In this document: piece by piece, positions 24,437 through 32,122 of the stretch
Layout: every line of letters begins with the position of its first letter
Numbering within the stretch: the first letter of the stretch is position 1
NCBI RefSeq assembly: GCF_018449695.1
Contig: NZ_JAAVUY010000012.1
Span: forward strand, 124,001-188,000
Source: Bradyrhizobium sp. dw_411
Lineage (GTDB): Bacteria; Pseudomonadota; Alphaproteobacteria; Rhizobiales; Xanthobacteraceae
Reading direction: 5' to 3'
Length of the DNA stretch: 64,000 nt
The notes under the pieces: model-generated
Databases searched by the model: none
Told to the model about the DNA's origin: nothing
Seen by the model: the letters and a program-made list of their open reading frames with translations, nothing else
Made by a program: the position numbers and the translations under genes

Positions 24437-25530
24437 TTCGCGCTTTCGATGCTTTCTCATTGCCGCTGCTGCGCTGGTTCGATCCAGAGGACGCGCATCG
24501 CCTCGCACTCCAGGGGTTGAAACTGCTGCCGCCGGTGCGGCCGCGGACTGACGATCACAAATTGACGGTGCGGGCTTTTGGCCTGAATTTTCCCAATCCG
24601 ATCGGGATGGCCGCCGGCTTCGACAAGAACGCGGAAGTATCCGACGCGTTGCTGAAGCTAGGGTTCGGCTTTGTCGAAATAGGGACGGTGACGCCGCGGC
24701 CGCAATCCGGCAATCCGCGGCCGCGGATTTTCCGGCTGGAGCGCGACGAGGCCGTGATCAATCGCCTCGGCTTCAACAATGACGGCTCCGAAGCCGTGCT
24801 GCGGCGACTGGCCGGGCGCGCGCATCTCGGTGGCATCGTCGGCGTCAATGTCGGCGCCAACAAGGATTCCGCCGATCGTACCGCGGACTATGTGAGACTG
24901 ATCGAGACCTTTGCGCCGGTCGCGAGCTATTTCACCGTCAACGTGTCGTCGCCGAATACGCCGGGCCTGCGTAATCTGCAGCAGGCGGAGGCGCTCGACG
25001 ATCTCCTGGCGCGGGTGATCGATGCGCGCGAGCGCGTGCGCCAGAACGCGGGTGACTCGCCGGTGCTGCTGAAGATCGCGCCGGATCTGAGCCTGGCCGA
25101 ACTCGACGATGTCGTGCACATCGCGCGCTCGCGCCGCGTCGATGGCATGATCGTGACCAATACGACGTTGTCGCGGCCTTCGACCTTGCGCGAACAAGTC
25201 CGGGCCAAAGAGTCCGGCGGCCTGTCGGGACGGCCGGTATTTCGATTGTCGACGCGCATGGTGGCGGAAACTTACGTGCGTGCCGAGGGCGCGTTTCCCC
25301 TGATCGGCGTTGGTGGCATCGACAGCGGCGGCGCCGCGTTGACCAAGATTCGCGCCGGCGCCAGCCTGATCCAGCTTTATTCCGCGCTGATCTACAAGGG
25401 CCTTGGCCTGGTCGACGATATCAAGAACGATCTGTCCTCGACGCTGTTGCGCACCGGACGCGACTCGTTGTCCGAAATCGTCGGCGCCGATGCCGCGACG
25501 ATCACCGCCGAGGATTGGCCGGTGAGCTAA
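24433..25530 (+). CDS. pyrD: Dihydroorotate dehydrogenase (quinone), class 2
   Basis: A 365-residue enzyme that oxidises dihydroorotate to orotate in pyrimidine synthesis and gives the electrons to quinone at the inner membrane. The N-terminal membrane-contact helices (L-P-L-L-R-W-F-D-P-E-D-A-H-R-L-A) mark class 2. FMN and substrate residues appear in G-M-A-A-G-F-D-K-N-A-E, F-N-N-D-G, V-N-V-S-S-P-N-T-P-G with the class 2 catalytic serine, and N-T-T-L. The GTG start overlaps DUF952. Its stop overlaps the stop of the convergent MBL gene by 4 bases. Confidence 0.95.
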   Translation: MIRAFDAFSLPLLRWFDPEDAHRLALQGLKLLPPVRPRTDDHKLTVRAFGLNFPNPIGMAAGFDKNAEVSDALLKLGFGFVEIGTVTPRPQSGNPRPRIFRLERDEAVINRLGFNNDGSEAVLRRLAGRAHLGGIVGVNVGANKDSADRTADYVRLIETFAPVASYFTVNVSSPNTPGLRNLQQAEALDDLLARVIDARERVRQNAGDSPVLLKIAPDLSLAELDDVVHIARSRRVDGMIVTNTTLSRPSTLREQVRAKESGGLSGRPVFRLSTRMVAETYVRAEGAFPLIGVGGIDSGGAALTKIRAGASLIQLYSALIYKGLGLVDDIKNDLSSTLLRTGRDSLSEIVGADAATITAEDWPVS

Positions 25531-26261
25531 ATCTCAACCACCATGCCGTCGCTCGCCGTTGTGTGGGCGAGCGTATCCAGCCGTCCCAGCATGTCGTCGC
25601 TCATATGGGTCAGCACCAGCCGTTTCGGCTTGATCTCGTCAAGATGCGCCTCGAGCGTCTTCAGGCTGAGATGATTTTTCACCACTTTGTCGAAGGTGTA
25701 GGCTTCGGCGATGAACAGATCGGCATCGCGCCCGGCAGGGACAAGCGCTTCGGTCCATTCGGTATCGGCACTATAGGCGATGACGCGGTCCTCGGCTTCG
25801 ATCCGGTAGGCCAGGAACGGGCCGCCGGACTCGCCATGCACCACCGGGAACGGCGTGACATCAACCGCGCCGAACGTGTATTTTTGCTCAGGGGTGAGCG
25901 CGACAATTTTCAGATCGAAGCGCGGTCTGGTTTTGGACGAATGCTCGAACAGCGCTTCCATCACCTGCCCCAGCCGCATCTCGATTCCTTGCGGCCCGGC
26001 GATTGTCAGCGGCCGGGTCCGGCGGCCGAATTGCGCATCGAGCATCAGAAACGGCAGGCCGCCGAAATGGTCGCCGTGGAAATGCGTGATCAGAATGAGG
26101 TCGATATCCTCGCACGCGATGCCCCGCCGTTTCAGCGCGGGCAGCGACGAGGCGCCGCAATCGATCAGGAAATTGACGTGCGCGCCGGTGACATGAAAGC
26201 AGGTGTGGGATCTTCCGCCGGACCCGAACGCATCGCCGCAGCCGATAAAACGCAATTGCAT
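25527..26261 (-). CDS. MBL-fold metallohydrolase (RNase Z / phosphodiesterase-like)
   Basis: A 244-residue metallo-beta-lactamase fold protein. It starts M-Q-L-R-F-I-G-C-G-D-A-F-G-S-G-G-R, as RNase Z-type enzymes do, and has the zinc motif T-H-F-H-G-D-H-F-G-G followed later by F-P-V-V-H, Y-S-A-D-T and L-T-H-M-S. The long exosite arm of tRNA-processing RNase Z is absent, so a phosphodiesterase or other hydrolase role is more likely. ATG 26261 is preferred since the family begins there. It follows the MATE gene after 34 bases. Confidence 0.85.
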   Translation of the reverse strand: MQLRFIGCGDAFGSGGRSHTCFHVTGAHVNFLIDCGASSLPALKRRGIACEDIDLILITHFHGDHFGGLPFLMLDAQFGRRTRPLTIAGPQGIEMRLGQVMEALFEHSSKTRPRFDLKIVALTPEQKYTFGAVDVTPFPVVHGESGGPFLAYRIEAEDRVIAYSADTEWTEALVPAGRDADLFIAEAYTFDKVVKNHLSLKTLEAHLDEIKPKRLVLTHMSDDMLGRLDTLAHTTASDGMVVEI

Positions 26262-26295
26262 CGGTTGGATTCTCCTGGAACCAATCCCGCGGCGG

Positions 26296-27615
26296 CTACT
26301 CCTGGAACGAAGCGCGCAGCAGCGCCGGATAGCGCCGCGCCTGCAATCCGCCGCGCGCGGCATAGAATACCAGCATGGCGCCCCACAGCCCGGCATTGCC
26401 GAACGATTTCAGCGAAAACCACGCCGCAAAGAAAATCAACAGCGACAGCACCATCAGATTGCGCATGTCGCGCGCCCAGGTCGCGCCGACGAAGATCCCG
26501 TCATAGGCAAAGGCGAACACCGCGAGGATCGGCGATAGCGCGACGAACCACAGCATGTCGCGGGCCGCTTGCCGGACGTCCGTGCTCGTCGTCATCGCGT
26601 CGATCAGCGACGGGCCGGTCAGCACGAATACGGCGATGACAACAAGCGCAAAGCCGGATCCCCATAGCATCACCAGCCGGACCGCGCCGGAGAACGCGGA
26701 GCGGTCGCGCGCGCCATAGGCGCGACCGCAGAGTTGTTCGGCGGCGTTGGCGAGGCCGTCGAGGAAGAAGGCGCTGATCATCAGGAAATTGTTCAACACC
26801 GCGTTGGCGGCGAGGATCACGTCGCCGGCACGCGCGCCTTGCGCCGTGAAAAACAAAAATGCCGCGATCAGAGCCGCGGTGCGGATCATGATGTCGCGGT
26901 TGACGGTCACCATCCGCATCAGCTTGGTGCGGTCGAACAAAGTCGCGCGGGAAATGCCGGGCTTTCCGCGCAGCAGGCGCCATGCGATCAAAACGCCGAG
27001 CGCCAGCCCGGCCGCTTCCGCGATGACAGCGGCCATCGCCGCCCCCGCGATGCCGGCATGGGCGACCAGCACCAGTACGACTGTCGCCGCGACATTGATG
27101 AGGTTGATCGCGATCTGCACCGCGAGCGCCAGCCGGGCGCGCGCTTGTCCGATCAGCCAGCCGAGCACGACATAATTGGCGAACGCCAGCGGCGCCGACC
27201 AGATGCGAATGCTGAAGTAGATCCTGGCGGTACGGGTGACGCCTTCGCTGCCGCCCATGGCGCCCATCAATAGAGCACTGAGCGGTATCTGCAGCGCGAT
27301 CAGCACTGCGCCGGTTAGCCCGGCCACCACCAAACCCCGCAGCAGCAACGCGCTGATTTCCTGGGTTTCGCCGGCGCCCAGCGCCTGCGCGGTAAAGGCG
27401 ATCGTGCCCATGCGCAGGAAAGCGAACAGCCAGAACAAGCAATCGAAGATCACCGACGAGACCGCCACGCCGCCGAGCTGCGTCGGATCGCCGAGCCGCC
27501 CGATCGCGATGGTCGCGACGATGCCGATCAGCGGCGTCGTCAGGTTCGCGACCATCGCCGGTCCGGCGATGGCGAAAACCTGCGCGGTCGTCACTTTGGG
27601 TGTGGGGGCTAACAA
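26296..27615 (-). CDS. MATE family efflux transporter (DinF-like)
   Basis: A 439-residue protein with twelve predicted membrane helices in the two-bundle MATE arrangement. P-A-M-V-A-N-L-T-T-P-L-I-G-I-V near the N-terminus, the G-x-x-x-F-T-A-Q-A-L-G-A-G loop and F-F-L-D-G-L-A-N-A-A-E-Q-L-C-G are typical of the DinF branch. It should export organic cations or drugs against Na+ or H+. The start is TTG 27615; GTG 27594 is an alternative. Confidence 0.9.
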   Translation of the reverse strand: MLAPTPKVTTAQVFAIAGPAMVANLTTPLIGIVATIAIGRLGDPTQLGGVAVSSVIFDCLFWLFAFLRMGTIAFTAQALGAGETQEISALLLRGLVVAGLTGAVLIALQIPLSALLMGAMGGSEGVTRTARIYFSIRIWSAPLAFANYVVLGWLIGQARARLALAVQIAINLINVAATVVLVLVAHAGIAGAAMAAVIAEAAGLALGVLIAWRLLRGKPGISRATLFDRTKLMRMVTVNRDIMIRTAALIAAFLFFTAQGARAGDVILAANAVLNNFLMISAFFLDGLANAAEQLCGRAYGARDRSAFSGAVRLVMLWGSGFALVVIAVFVLTGPSLIDAMTTSTDVRQAARDMLWFVALSPILAVFAFAYDGIFVGATWARDMRNLMVLSLLIFFAAWFSLKSFGNAGLWGAMLVFYAARGGLQARRYPALLRASFQE

Positions 27616-27672
27616 GCTTGGCCTGATTTTATGGCCCGATGTTCCGGCCTGGTTTCCTTGCCTGCGCGGGAT

Positions 27673-27975
27673 TTATCGCCCGCGCGGCGCGCCGAACATT
27701 CGCGACAACAGCCATACCGGAATCACGATCACGGCGCCAAGCAGGAAGTAGCGCCACAATCCGTTGACGGCATCGAAGCCGAGATCCCAGATGCGCTGGA
27801 ACAACAGCCGGATGCTGTTGACGATATTCCAGGGATCGAAGCCGATCGCCGCCAGCACCACGCCGACCAGTATAGACAGCAGGATCAGCCGGAACGCCAC
27901 CGCCAGCGGCGAGCCGCCGAGAAAACGGGAGAGGCCGTCATGGCTTGCCGGCAATTCCCTGGTGTCGTTTGGCAT
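27673..27975 (-). CDS. DUF6460-type small membrane protein
   Basis: A 100-residue protein with two membrane helices (A-F-R-L-I-L-L-S-I-L-V-G-V-V-L and Y-F-L-L-G-A-V-I-V-I-P-V-W-L) separated by the polar segment F-D-P-W-N-I-V-N-S-I-R. This arrangement matches the DUF6460 family, widespread in rhizobia and of unknown function. GGGAGA precedes ATG 27975. It lies just upstream of the MATE gene on the same strand. Confidence 0.8.
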   Translation of the reverse strand: MPNDTRELPASHDGLSRFLGGSPLAVAFRLILLSILVGVVLAAIGFDPWNIVNSIRLLFQRIWDLGFDAVNGLWRYFLLGAVIVIPVWLLSRMFGAPRGR

Positions 27976-28074
27976 CGTGGTCTCCCGCGCGGATTCGCTA
28001 TCTATTCTAATACAGAGCAGGGGACATGGGGAACCCGCTCGTGGGCGTCAATGGCCGGCAATGGCAGGACTTCT

Positions 28075-30036
28075 TTATTTTGACGCGTTTTCTTCACGCG
28101 AGCCGGTAGCCACCTCGCTTGAAAACGCTACGTCTTTCAACATCCGCTCCAGCGTTTCCAGCCGGTCGGCCTCGCGCGGCGGCTTGTCCCAGCGCAGCCG
28201 GTTGATGCGTGGAAACCGCATCGCGACGCCGGATTTATGCCGGGGCGAGCGTTGCAGGCCCTCGAAGGCAACTTCCAGCACCAGCCCCTGATCCGGTTCA
28301 TGAACGACATGCCGCACCGGGCCGAATTTCTCGGTGGTGTTGCGGCGCACGAAGCGGTCGATCTGCAGCAATTCCTCGTCGGTGAAGCCGAAATAGGCCT
28401 TGCCGACCGGCACCAATTGCTCGCCGTCGTCGCCCGAGGTCCAAACCCCGAACGTATAGTCCGAATAATAGGACGAGCGCTTGCCGTGGCCGCGCTGCGC
28501 ATACATCAGCACCGCGTCGATCAGATGCGGATCGTGCTTCCATTTCCACCATTGGCCCTTGGGCCGCCCCGGCAGATACGGCGCGTCGCGACGCTTGAGC
28601 ATCACGCCTTCGACTGCCTCCGCGTCTTCGCCCGCGCCGGTACTTGCAGGATCTTTCCGCGCGGCGGCCAATTCATCCCAACTTCCGAAAGGAATGGTTG
28701 GTGACAGATCGATCCTGGAATCATTCAGCTTGCCGATGAATGCCTTGAGCCGCGTGCGCCGCTCGACAAAAGGCAGCACGCGCAAATCCTCATCGCCTTC
28801 GCTGAGCAGATCATAGGAGCGCAGGTGAATCGGATATTCCTTGATCAGCTTGGGCGAGACGATTTTGCGGTTGAGGCGTTGCTGCAGCACATTAAAGCTC
28901 TGCACCCGGTCGTCGCGCAGCACCAGCAACTCACCGTCGAGCGAAGCGGGTAGGTGCAATGACGGCAGCAGATCCGGAAAGCTCTTGGTGATGTCCTCGC
29001 CGCTGCGCGAATAGAGCCGCGCCACGACGTTGCCGTGCTCGTCGCGCCCGCTGACGGCCTGAACGCGGATGCCGTCCCATTTCCATTCCGCAATGAAAGC
29101 CGAAGCATCGAGATGGGCGAAGTCGTCATCCTCGATCGCATGCGCCAGCATCACAGGCCGGAACGGTGCCGGATCGAGATTGACGGGTTTTTCGGCTCGG
29201 TCTTCCAGCCATGCGAACAGATCAAGATAGGGCGCGGTCAGTCCCGGCCACATCAATTCAATATCGTGCGGGTCCTTGTCGCCAAGCTCGGCCGCGGCAG
29301 TCTTGGCCAGCCGCGCCGAAACCCCGATCCGCATCGCGCCGGTGACGAGTTTTAGAAGTGCCCAGCGGCCGGTCTCGTCGAGTTCGTCGAGCCAGCGCGT
29401 GAGTTGCTTGGGAAGTTCGGTCTTGCCGAGCGTGCGGAGTGTGGTGACGACTTCCGTGAGGGTAGGAGGTGGGGGATTGTTGTGAAGGTGATGTGCGACA
29501 CCATCAACACTGCGCCCGCTGTACCCCTCTCCCTGGCCCTCTCCCACAAGGGGAGAGGGGACCGAGAGAGTCGCGGGCGTGGCTTTGTTGGATTTTTTGC
29601 GAGTTTGTTGCGCAGCGTGTTTCTCCCCTCCCTCCACGCGCAACGCGCGTGGCGGGGAGGGGTCGGGGGTGGGGGGTGTATCAGCGGAAAACGCTGCTTC
29701 CGAAGATGCCGCGCTACCCCCCACCCCCGACCCCTCTCCGCCGCTGCGCGGGGGGAGGGGGGAAGATTTCGGCCACATCAGCGCGACCGTTTCCGAGAGA
29801 TCGCCGACATAATCATACGACAGCGCGAACAGCACTGGATCGGTGCGTTCAGCGATCAGGTCCCGAATCAGTCCCGCCTTGGCGTGCTTGAACGATAGAG
29901 CCCCGGTCAGAGCCGCGAGCGCGTAGCCGCGATCGGGGTCTTCGATCTCGCGAAAATAGCGCGTGATCAGCCGCAGCTTGTTGTTGCGGCCGGGCTCGTA
30001 GGCGAGGCGGTCGAGCAGTTCGGCAAATCGGTTCAT
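28075..30036 (-). CDS. ATP-dependent DNA ligase of the ligase-associated repair module, with repeat-derived insertions
   Basis: A 653-residue ATP-dependent ligase. Order: N-terminal helical DNA-binding domain (residues 1-90 and about 190-280), adenylation domain with catalytic lysine K319 in E-W-K-W-D-G-I-R, then the OB-fold domain ending R-F-P-R-I-N-R-L-R-W-D-K. Residues about 91-140 and 159-171 break the N-terminal domain with low-complexity Pro/Gly/Ser sequence encoded by palindromic repeats, and the last 18 residues are encoded by another repeat. The frame stays open, so the protein may still work with an 80-residue loop. ATG 30036 overlaps the exonuclease stop by 4 bases. Role: sealing nicks in a repair set with its neighbours. 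Confidence 0.9.
   Translation of the reverse strand: MNRFAELLDRLAYEPGRNNKLRLITRYFREIEDPDRGYALAALTGALSFKHAKAGLIRDLIAERTDPVLFALSYDYVGDLSETVALMWPKSSPLPPRSGGEGSGVGGSAASSEAAFSADTPPTPDPSPPRALRVEGGEKHAAQQTRKKSNKATPATLSVPSPLVGEGQGEGYSGRSVDGVAHHLHNNPPPPTLTEVVTTLRTLGKTELPKQLTRWLDELDETGRWALLKLVTGAMRIGVSARLAKTAAAELGDKDPHDIELMWPGLTAPYLDLFAWLEDRAEKPVNLDPAPFRPVMLAHAIEDDDFAHLDASAFIAEWKWDGIRVQAVSGRDEHGNVVARLYSRSGEDITKSFPDLLPSLHLPASLDGELLVLRDDRVQSFNVLQQRLNRKIVSPKLIKEYPIHLRSYDLLSEGDEDLRVLPFVERRTRLKAFIGKLNDSRIDLSPTIPFGSWDELAAARKDPASTGAGEDAEAVEGVMLKRRDAPYLPGRPKGQWWKWKHDPHLIDAVLMYAQRGHGKRSSYYSDYTFGVWTSGDDGEQLVPVGKAYFGFTDEELLQIDRFVRRNTTEKFGPVRHVVHEPDQGLVLEVAFEGLQRSPRHKSGVAMRFPRINRLRWDKPPREADRLETLERMLKDVAFSSEVATGSREENASK
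28078..28129. repeat. Dispersed repeat of the GCGTTTTC / GAAAACGC type (copy 2), inside the ligase gene
   Basis: Differs from the copy at 17186-17240 at only a few bases over about 50. On the minus strand it encodes the last ligase residues, V-A-F-S-S-E-V-A-T-G-S-R-E-E-N-A-S-K, and the stop codon. Confidence 0.85.
29524..29560. repeat. Short palindromic repeat inside the ligase gene
   Basis: CCCCTCTCCCTGG then CCCTCTCCCACAAGGGGAGAG. Its end matches the right part of the intergenic element at 20081-20210. It encodes P-S-P-L-V-G-E-G-Q-G-E-G in the ligase. Confidence 0.8.
29622..29765. repeat. Long palindromic repeat inside the ligase gene
   Basis: Two hairpin arms, TCTCCCCTCCCTCC...GGGGTCGGGGGTGGGG and CCCCACCCCCGACCCC...GGGGGGAGGGG, around a variable centre. 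The same structure lies in the helicase gene at 32351-32501. Minus-strand translation gives SPLPPRSGGEGSGVGG and T-P-P-T-P-D-P-S-P-P-R-A. Confidence 0.9.
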
Positions 30037-31070
30037 GCCTCGGCGTCCTCGCTCACGGGCGCGTCGCCTTCGTCCTCGTCGCCATAGCCCACGAGATCGA
30101 GCGGCCGCGCCATGAGGCCGCGTGTCTGGCACCAATGCACCAGTGCGTCTTCCTGACCGTGCGTGACCCAGATTTCACCGGCGCCGGTCGCGTCAATCGT
30201 CGCGGTCAGGCCGTCCCAATCGGCGTGATCGGAAATCACCAGCGGCAATTCGACGCCACGCTGGCGTGCGCGGGCGCGCACCCGCATCCAGCCCGACGCA
30301 AACGCGGTGACCGGATCGGGAAATCGCCGCGTCCAGATGTCTGATGTGGCCGAAGGCGGCGCCAGCGTGATGGTGCCGGCGAGATCGGCCTTCTTCACGC
30401 CCTTGACCGCGCGCAATTCGCCGAGCTCCACGCCGCGGCTCTGGTAATAGCTTGTGATCTTTTCCATCGCGCCATGCAGATAAATCGGCGCGTCGTAACC
30501 GGCGGCGCGAATCAGCGCAATCACGCGCTGCGTCTTGCCGAGCGAGTAAGCCCCGACCAGATGCGCGCGCTCCGGAAACAGCGCGACGGATTCCAGTAGC
30601 TTCCTGATCTGGTCTTCCGCGGGGCCATGGCGAAACACCGGCAGGCCGAACGTGGCCTCGGTGATGAAGACATCGCACGGCACCACCTCGAACGGCGCGC
30701 AGGTCGGATCGGCTGCGTCCTTGTAGTCGCCGGACGCGACGATGCAGGTGTCCTTGCAGGACACGGCAATCTGCGCCGAGCCCAGCACGTGCCCCGCCGG
30801 ATGAAATTTGACGGTGACGTCGCCGAGTTTGATCTGCTCGCCATAGGCGATCGCTTGCGTGCTGCGGGCAAAATTGTCGCCGTAGCGCAACCGCATCATG
30901 TCGAGCGTTTCTTGCGTGGCCAGCACCGCGCCGTGGCCGGGCCGGGCATGGTCGGAATGGCCGTGGGTGATCACGGCCCGCTCGACCGGCCGCACCGGAT
31001 CGATATGAAAGCCGCCGGGCTTGCAGCACAATCCGGCGGGGACCGGCATCAGGATGTCTTGCGGGCGCAT
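30033..31070 (-). CDS. Ligase-associated DNA exonuclease (MBL/CPSF-like)
   Basis: A 345-residue metallo-beta-lactamase nuclease related to mRNA 3'-end processing factors and SNM1/Artemis. The zinc motif is T-H-G-H-S-D-H-A-R-P-G-H, followed by F-H-P-A-G-H-V-L-G-S-A and I-V-A-S-G-D-Y-K, and the beta-CASP part has A-Y-S-L-G-K-T-Q-R and S-D-H-A-D-W. This is the exonuclease member of the four-gene ligase-associated set. I start at M-R-P-Q-D-I-L (31070), where relatives begin; ATG 31100 is possible. It overlaps the ligase by 4 bases. Confidence 0.9.
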   Translation of the reverse strand: MRPQDILMPVPAGLCCKPGGFHIDPVRPVERAVITHGHSDHARPGHGAVLATQETLDMMRLRYGDNFARSTQAIAYGEQIKLGDVTVKFHPAGHVLGSAQIAVSCKDTCIVASGDYKDAADPTCAPFEVVPCDVFITEATFGLPVFRHGPAEDQIRKLLESVALFPERAHLVGAYSLGKTQRVIALIRAAGYDAPIYLHGAMEKITSYYQSRGVELGELRAVKGVKKADLAGTITLAPPSATSDIWTRRFPDPVTAFASGWMRVRARARQRGVELPLVISDHADWDGLTATIDATGAGEIWVTHGQEDALVHWCQTRGLMARPLDLVGYGDEDEGDAPVSEDAEA

Positions 31071-31135
31071 GTCGGTTATATAGTCCGGCAAACGCCTCAT
31101 TCGAGTCTGTTGCGAACCCGGAATCCACCTCAAAC

Positions 31136-32062
31136 ATGCCCGTGCGATTGTTTCTCTCTTCCGGCGACCTGATGGCGGACCGCCGGTTCGATTTCGCCCG
31201 GGATCTGCAGCTCAAGGGCGACCTTGTCGCCGCCGCCGATCTCCTGTTGCAGGCGACGGAACTGGCGCCCGGCTTTGCCTCGGCCTGGTTCACTTTGGGC
31301 GAAATTCGCGAAAGGCTCGGCGAGCGCGAGGCGGCCATTGATGCCTTTCGCAAGGCGCAGGTGTCGGACGCCGAAGACCGCCACGGCGCGACTTTACGGC
31401 TGATGCTGCTTGGGGCCGCACCATTGTCTGACATGCCGGCGGCCTATGTCCAGGCGCTGTTCGATCAATATGCGCCGCGATTCGAGGCGTCTTTGGTGGG
31501 CGATCTCGGCTATCGCGGTCCGGCGCTGTTGTTCAAGGCGGTGCTGGCGGTTCGCGCCGCGATCCGCAAGCCGGCCTTCTTCAAGCGTGCCATCGATCTC
31601 GGCTGCGGTACCGGTCTGGCGGCGACCGCGTTCGCCAATGAGGTCGATCACTTCACCGGGATCGATCTGTCGCCGCGCATGATCGAGAAGGCGCGCGCGA
31701 CGGGCTTCTACGCGGAACTTGAAGTCGCCGACATGGTGCAGGGTCTCGCCGGCAAGCCCGACGGCAGCGCCGATCTCATTCTGGCCGCGGATGCGATGGT
31801 CTATGTGTCGGATCTCGCGCCGGTGCTGCGCGAGGCGAAGCGTGTCTTGGTAACCGGCGGCCTGCTGGCGTTCACGGCCGAAACCCATGGCGGCGACGGC
31901 GTGATCTTGGGCGAGGGGTTACGCTACGCGCATGGCGCGCTCTATGTGCGGGCCTCGATCGATGCCGCCGGCCTGAAGCTGACGCATTTCGACGCCCTGT
32001 CGGCCCGCAATGAGGATTATGCGCCGGTGCCCGGCCTGGTCGTGGTGGCGGAAAAGTTCTGA
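31136..32062 (+). CDS. Class I SAM-dependent methyltransferase with N-terminal TPR segment
   Basis: A 308-residue protein. The first third has TPR-like helices (A-W-F-T-L-G-E-I-R-E-R-L-G-E-R-E-A-A-I-D-A-F-R-K-A), the rest is a methyltransferase: motif I A-I-D-L-G-C-G-T-G-L-A, then F-T-G-I-D-L-S-P-R-M-I-E-K-A, and A-D-A-M-V-Y-V-S-D-L. This TPR plus methyltransferase layout is common in rhizobia and unassigned. It is divergent from the exonuclease gene and sits between the two halves of the ligase-associated module. Starts at 31136 and 31172 are both possible. Confidence 0.87.
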   Translation: MPVRLFLSSGDLMADRRFDFARDLQLKGDLVAAADLLLQATELAPGFASAWFTLGEIRERLGEREAAIDAFRKAQVSDAEDRHGATLRLMLLGAAPLSDMPAAYVQALFDQYAPRFEASLVGDLGYRGPALLFKAVLAVRAAIRKPAFFKRAIDLGCGTGLAATAFANEVDHFTGIDLSPRMIEKARATGFYAELEVADMVQGLAGKPDGSADLILAADAMVYVSDLAPVLREAKRVLVTGGLLAFTAETHGGDGVILGEGLRYAHGALYVRASIDAAGLKLTHFDALSARNEDYAPVPGLVVVAEKF

Positions 32063-32122
32063 TGGGAACATCCCGGTTTTAAATGCTCGACCCGCGCGGC
32101 CGGACGGGCTTAACCTGTTGCC

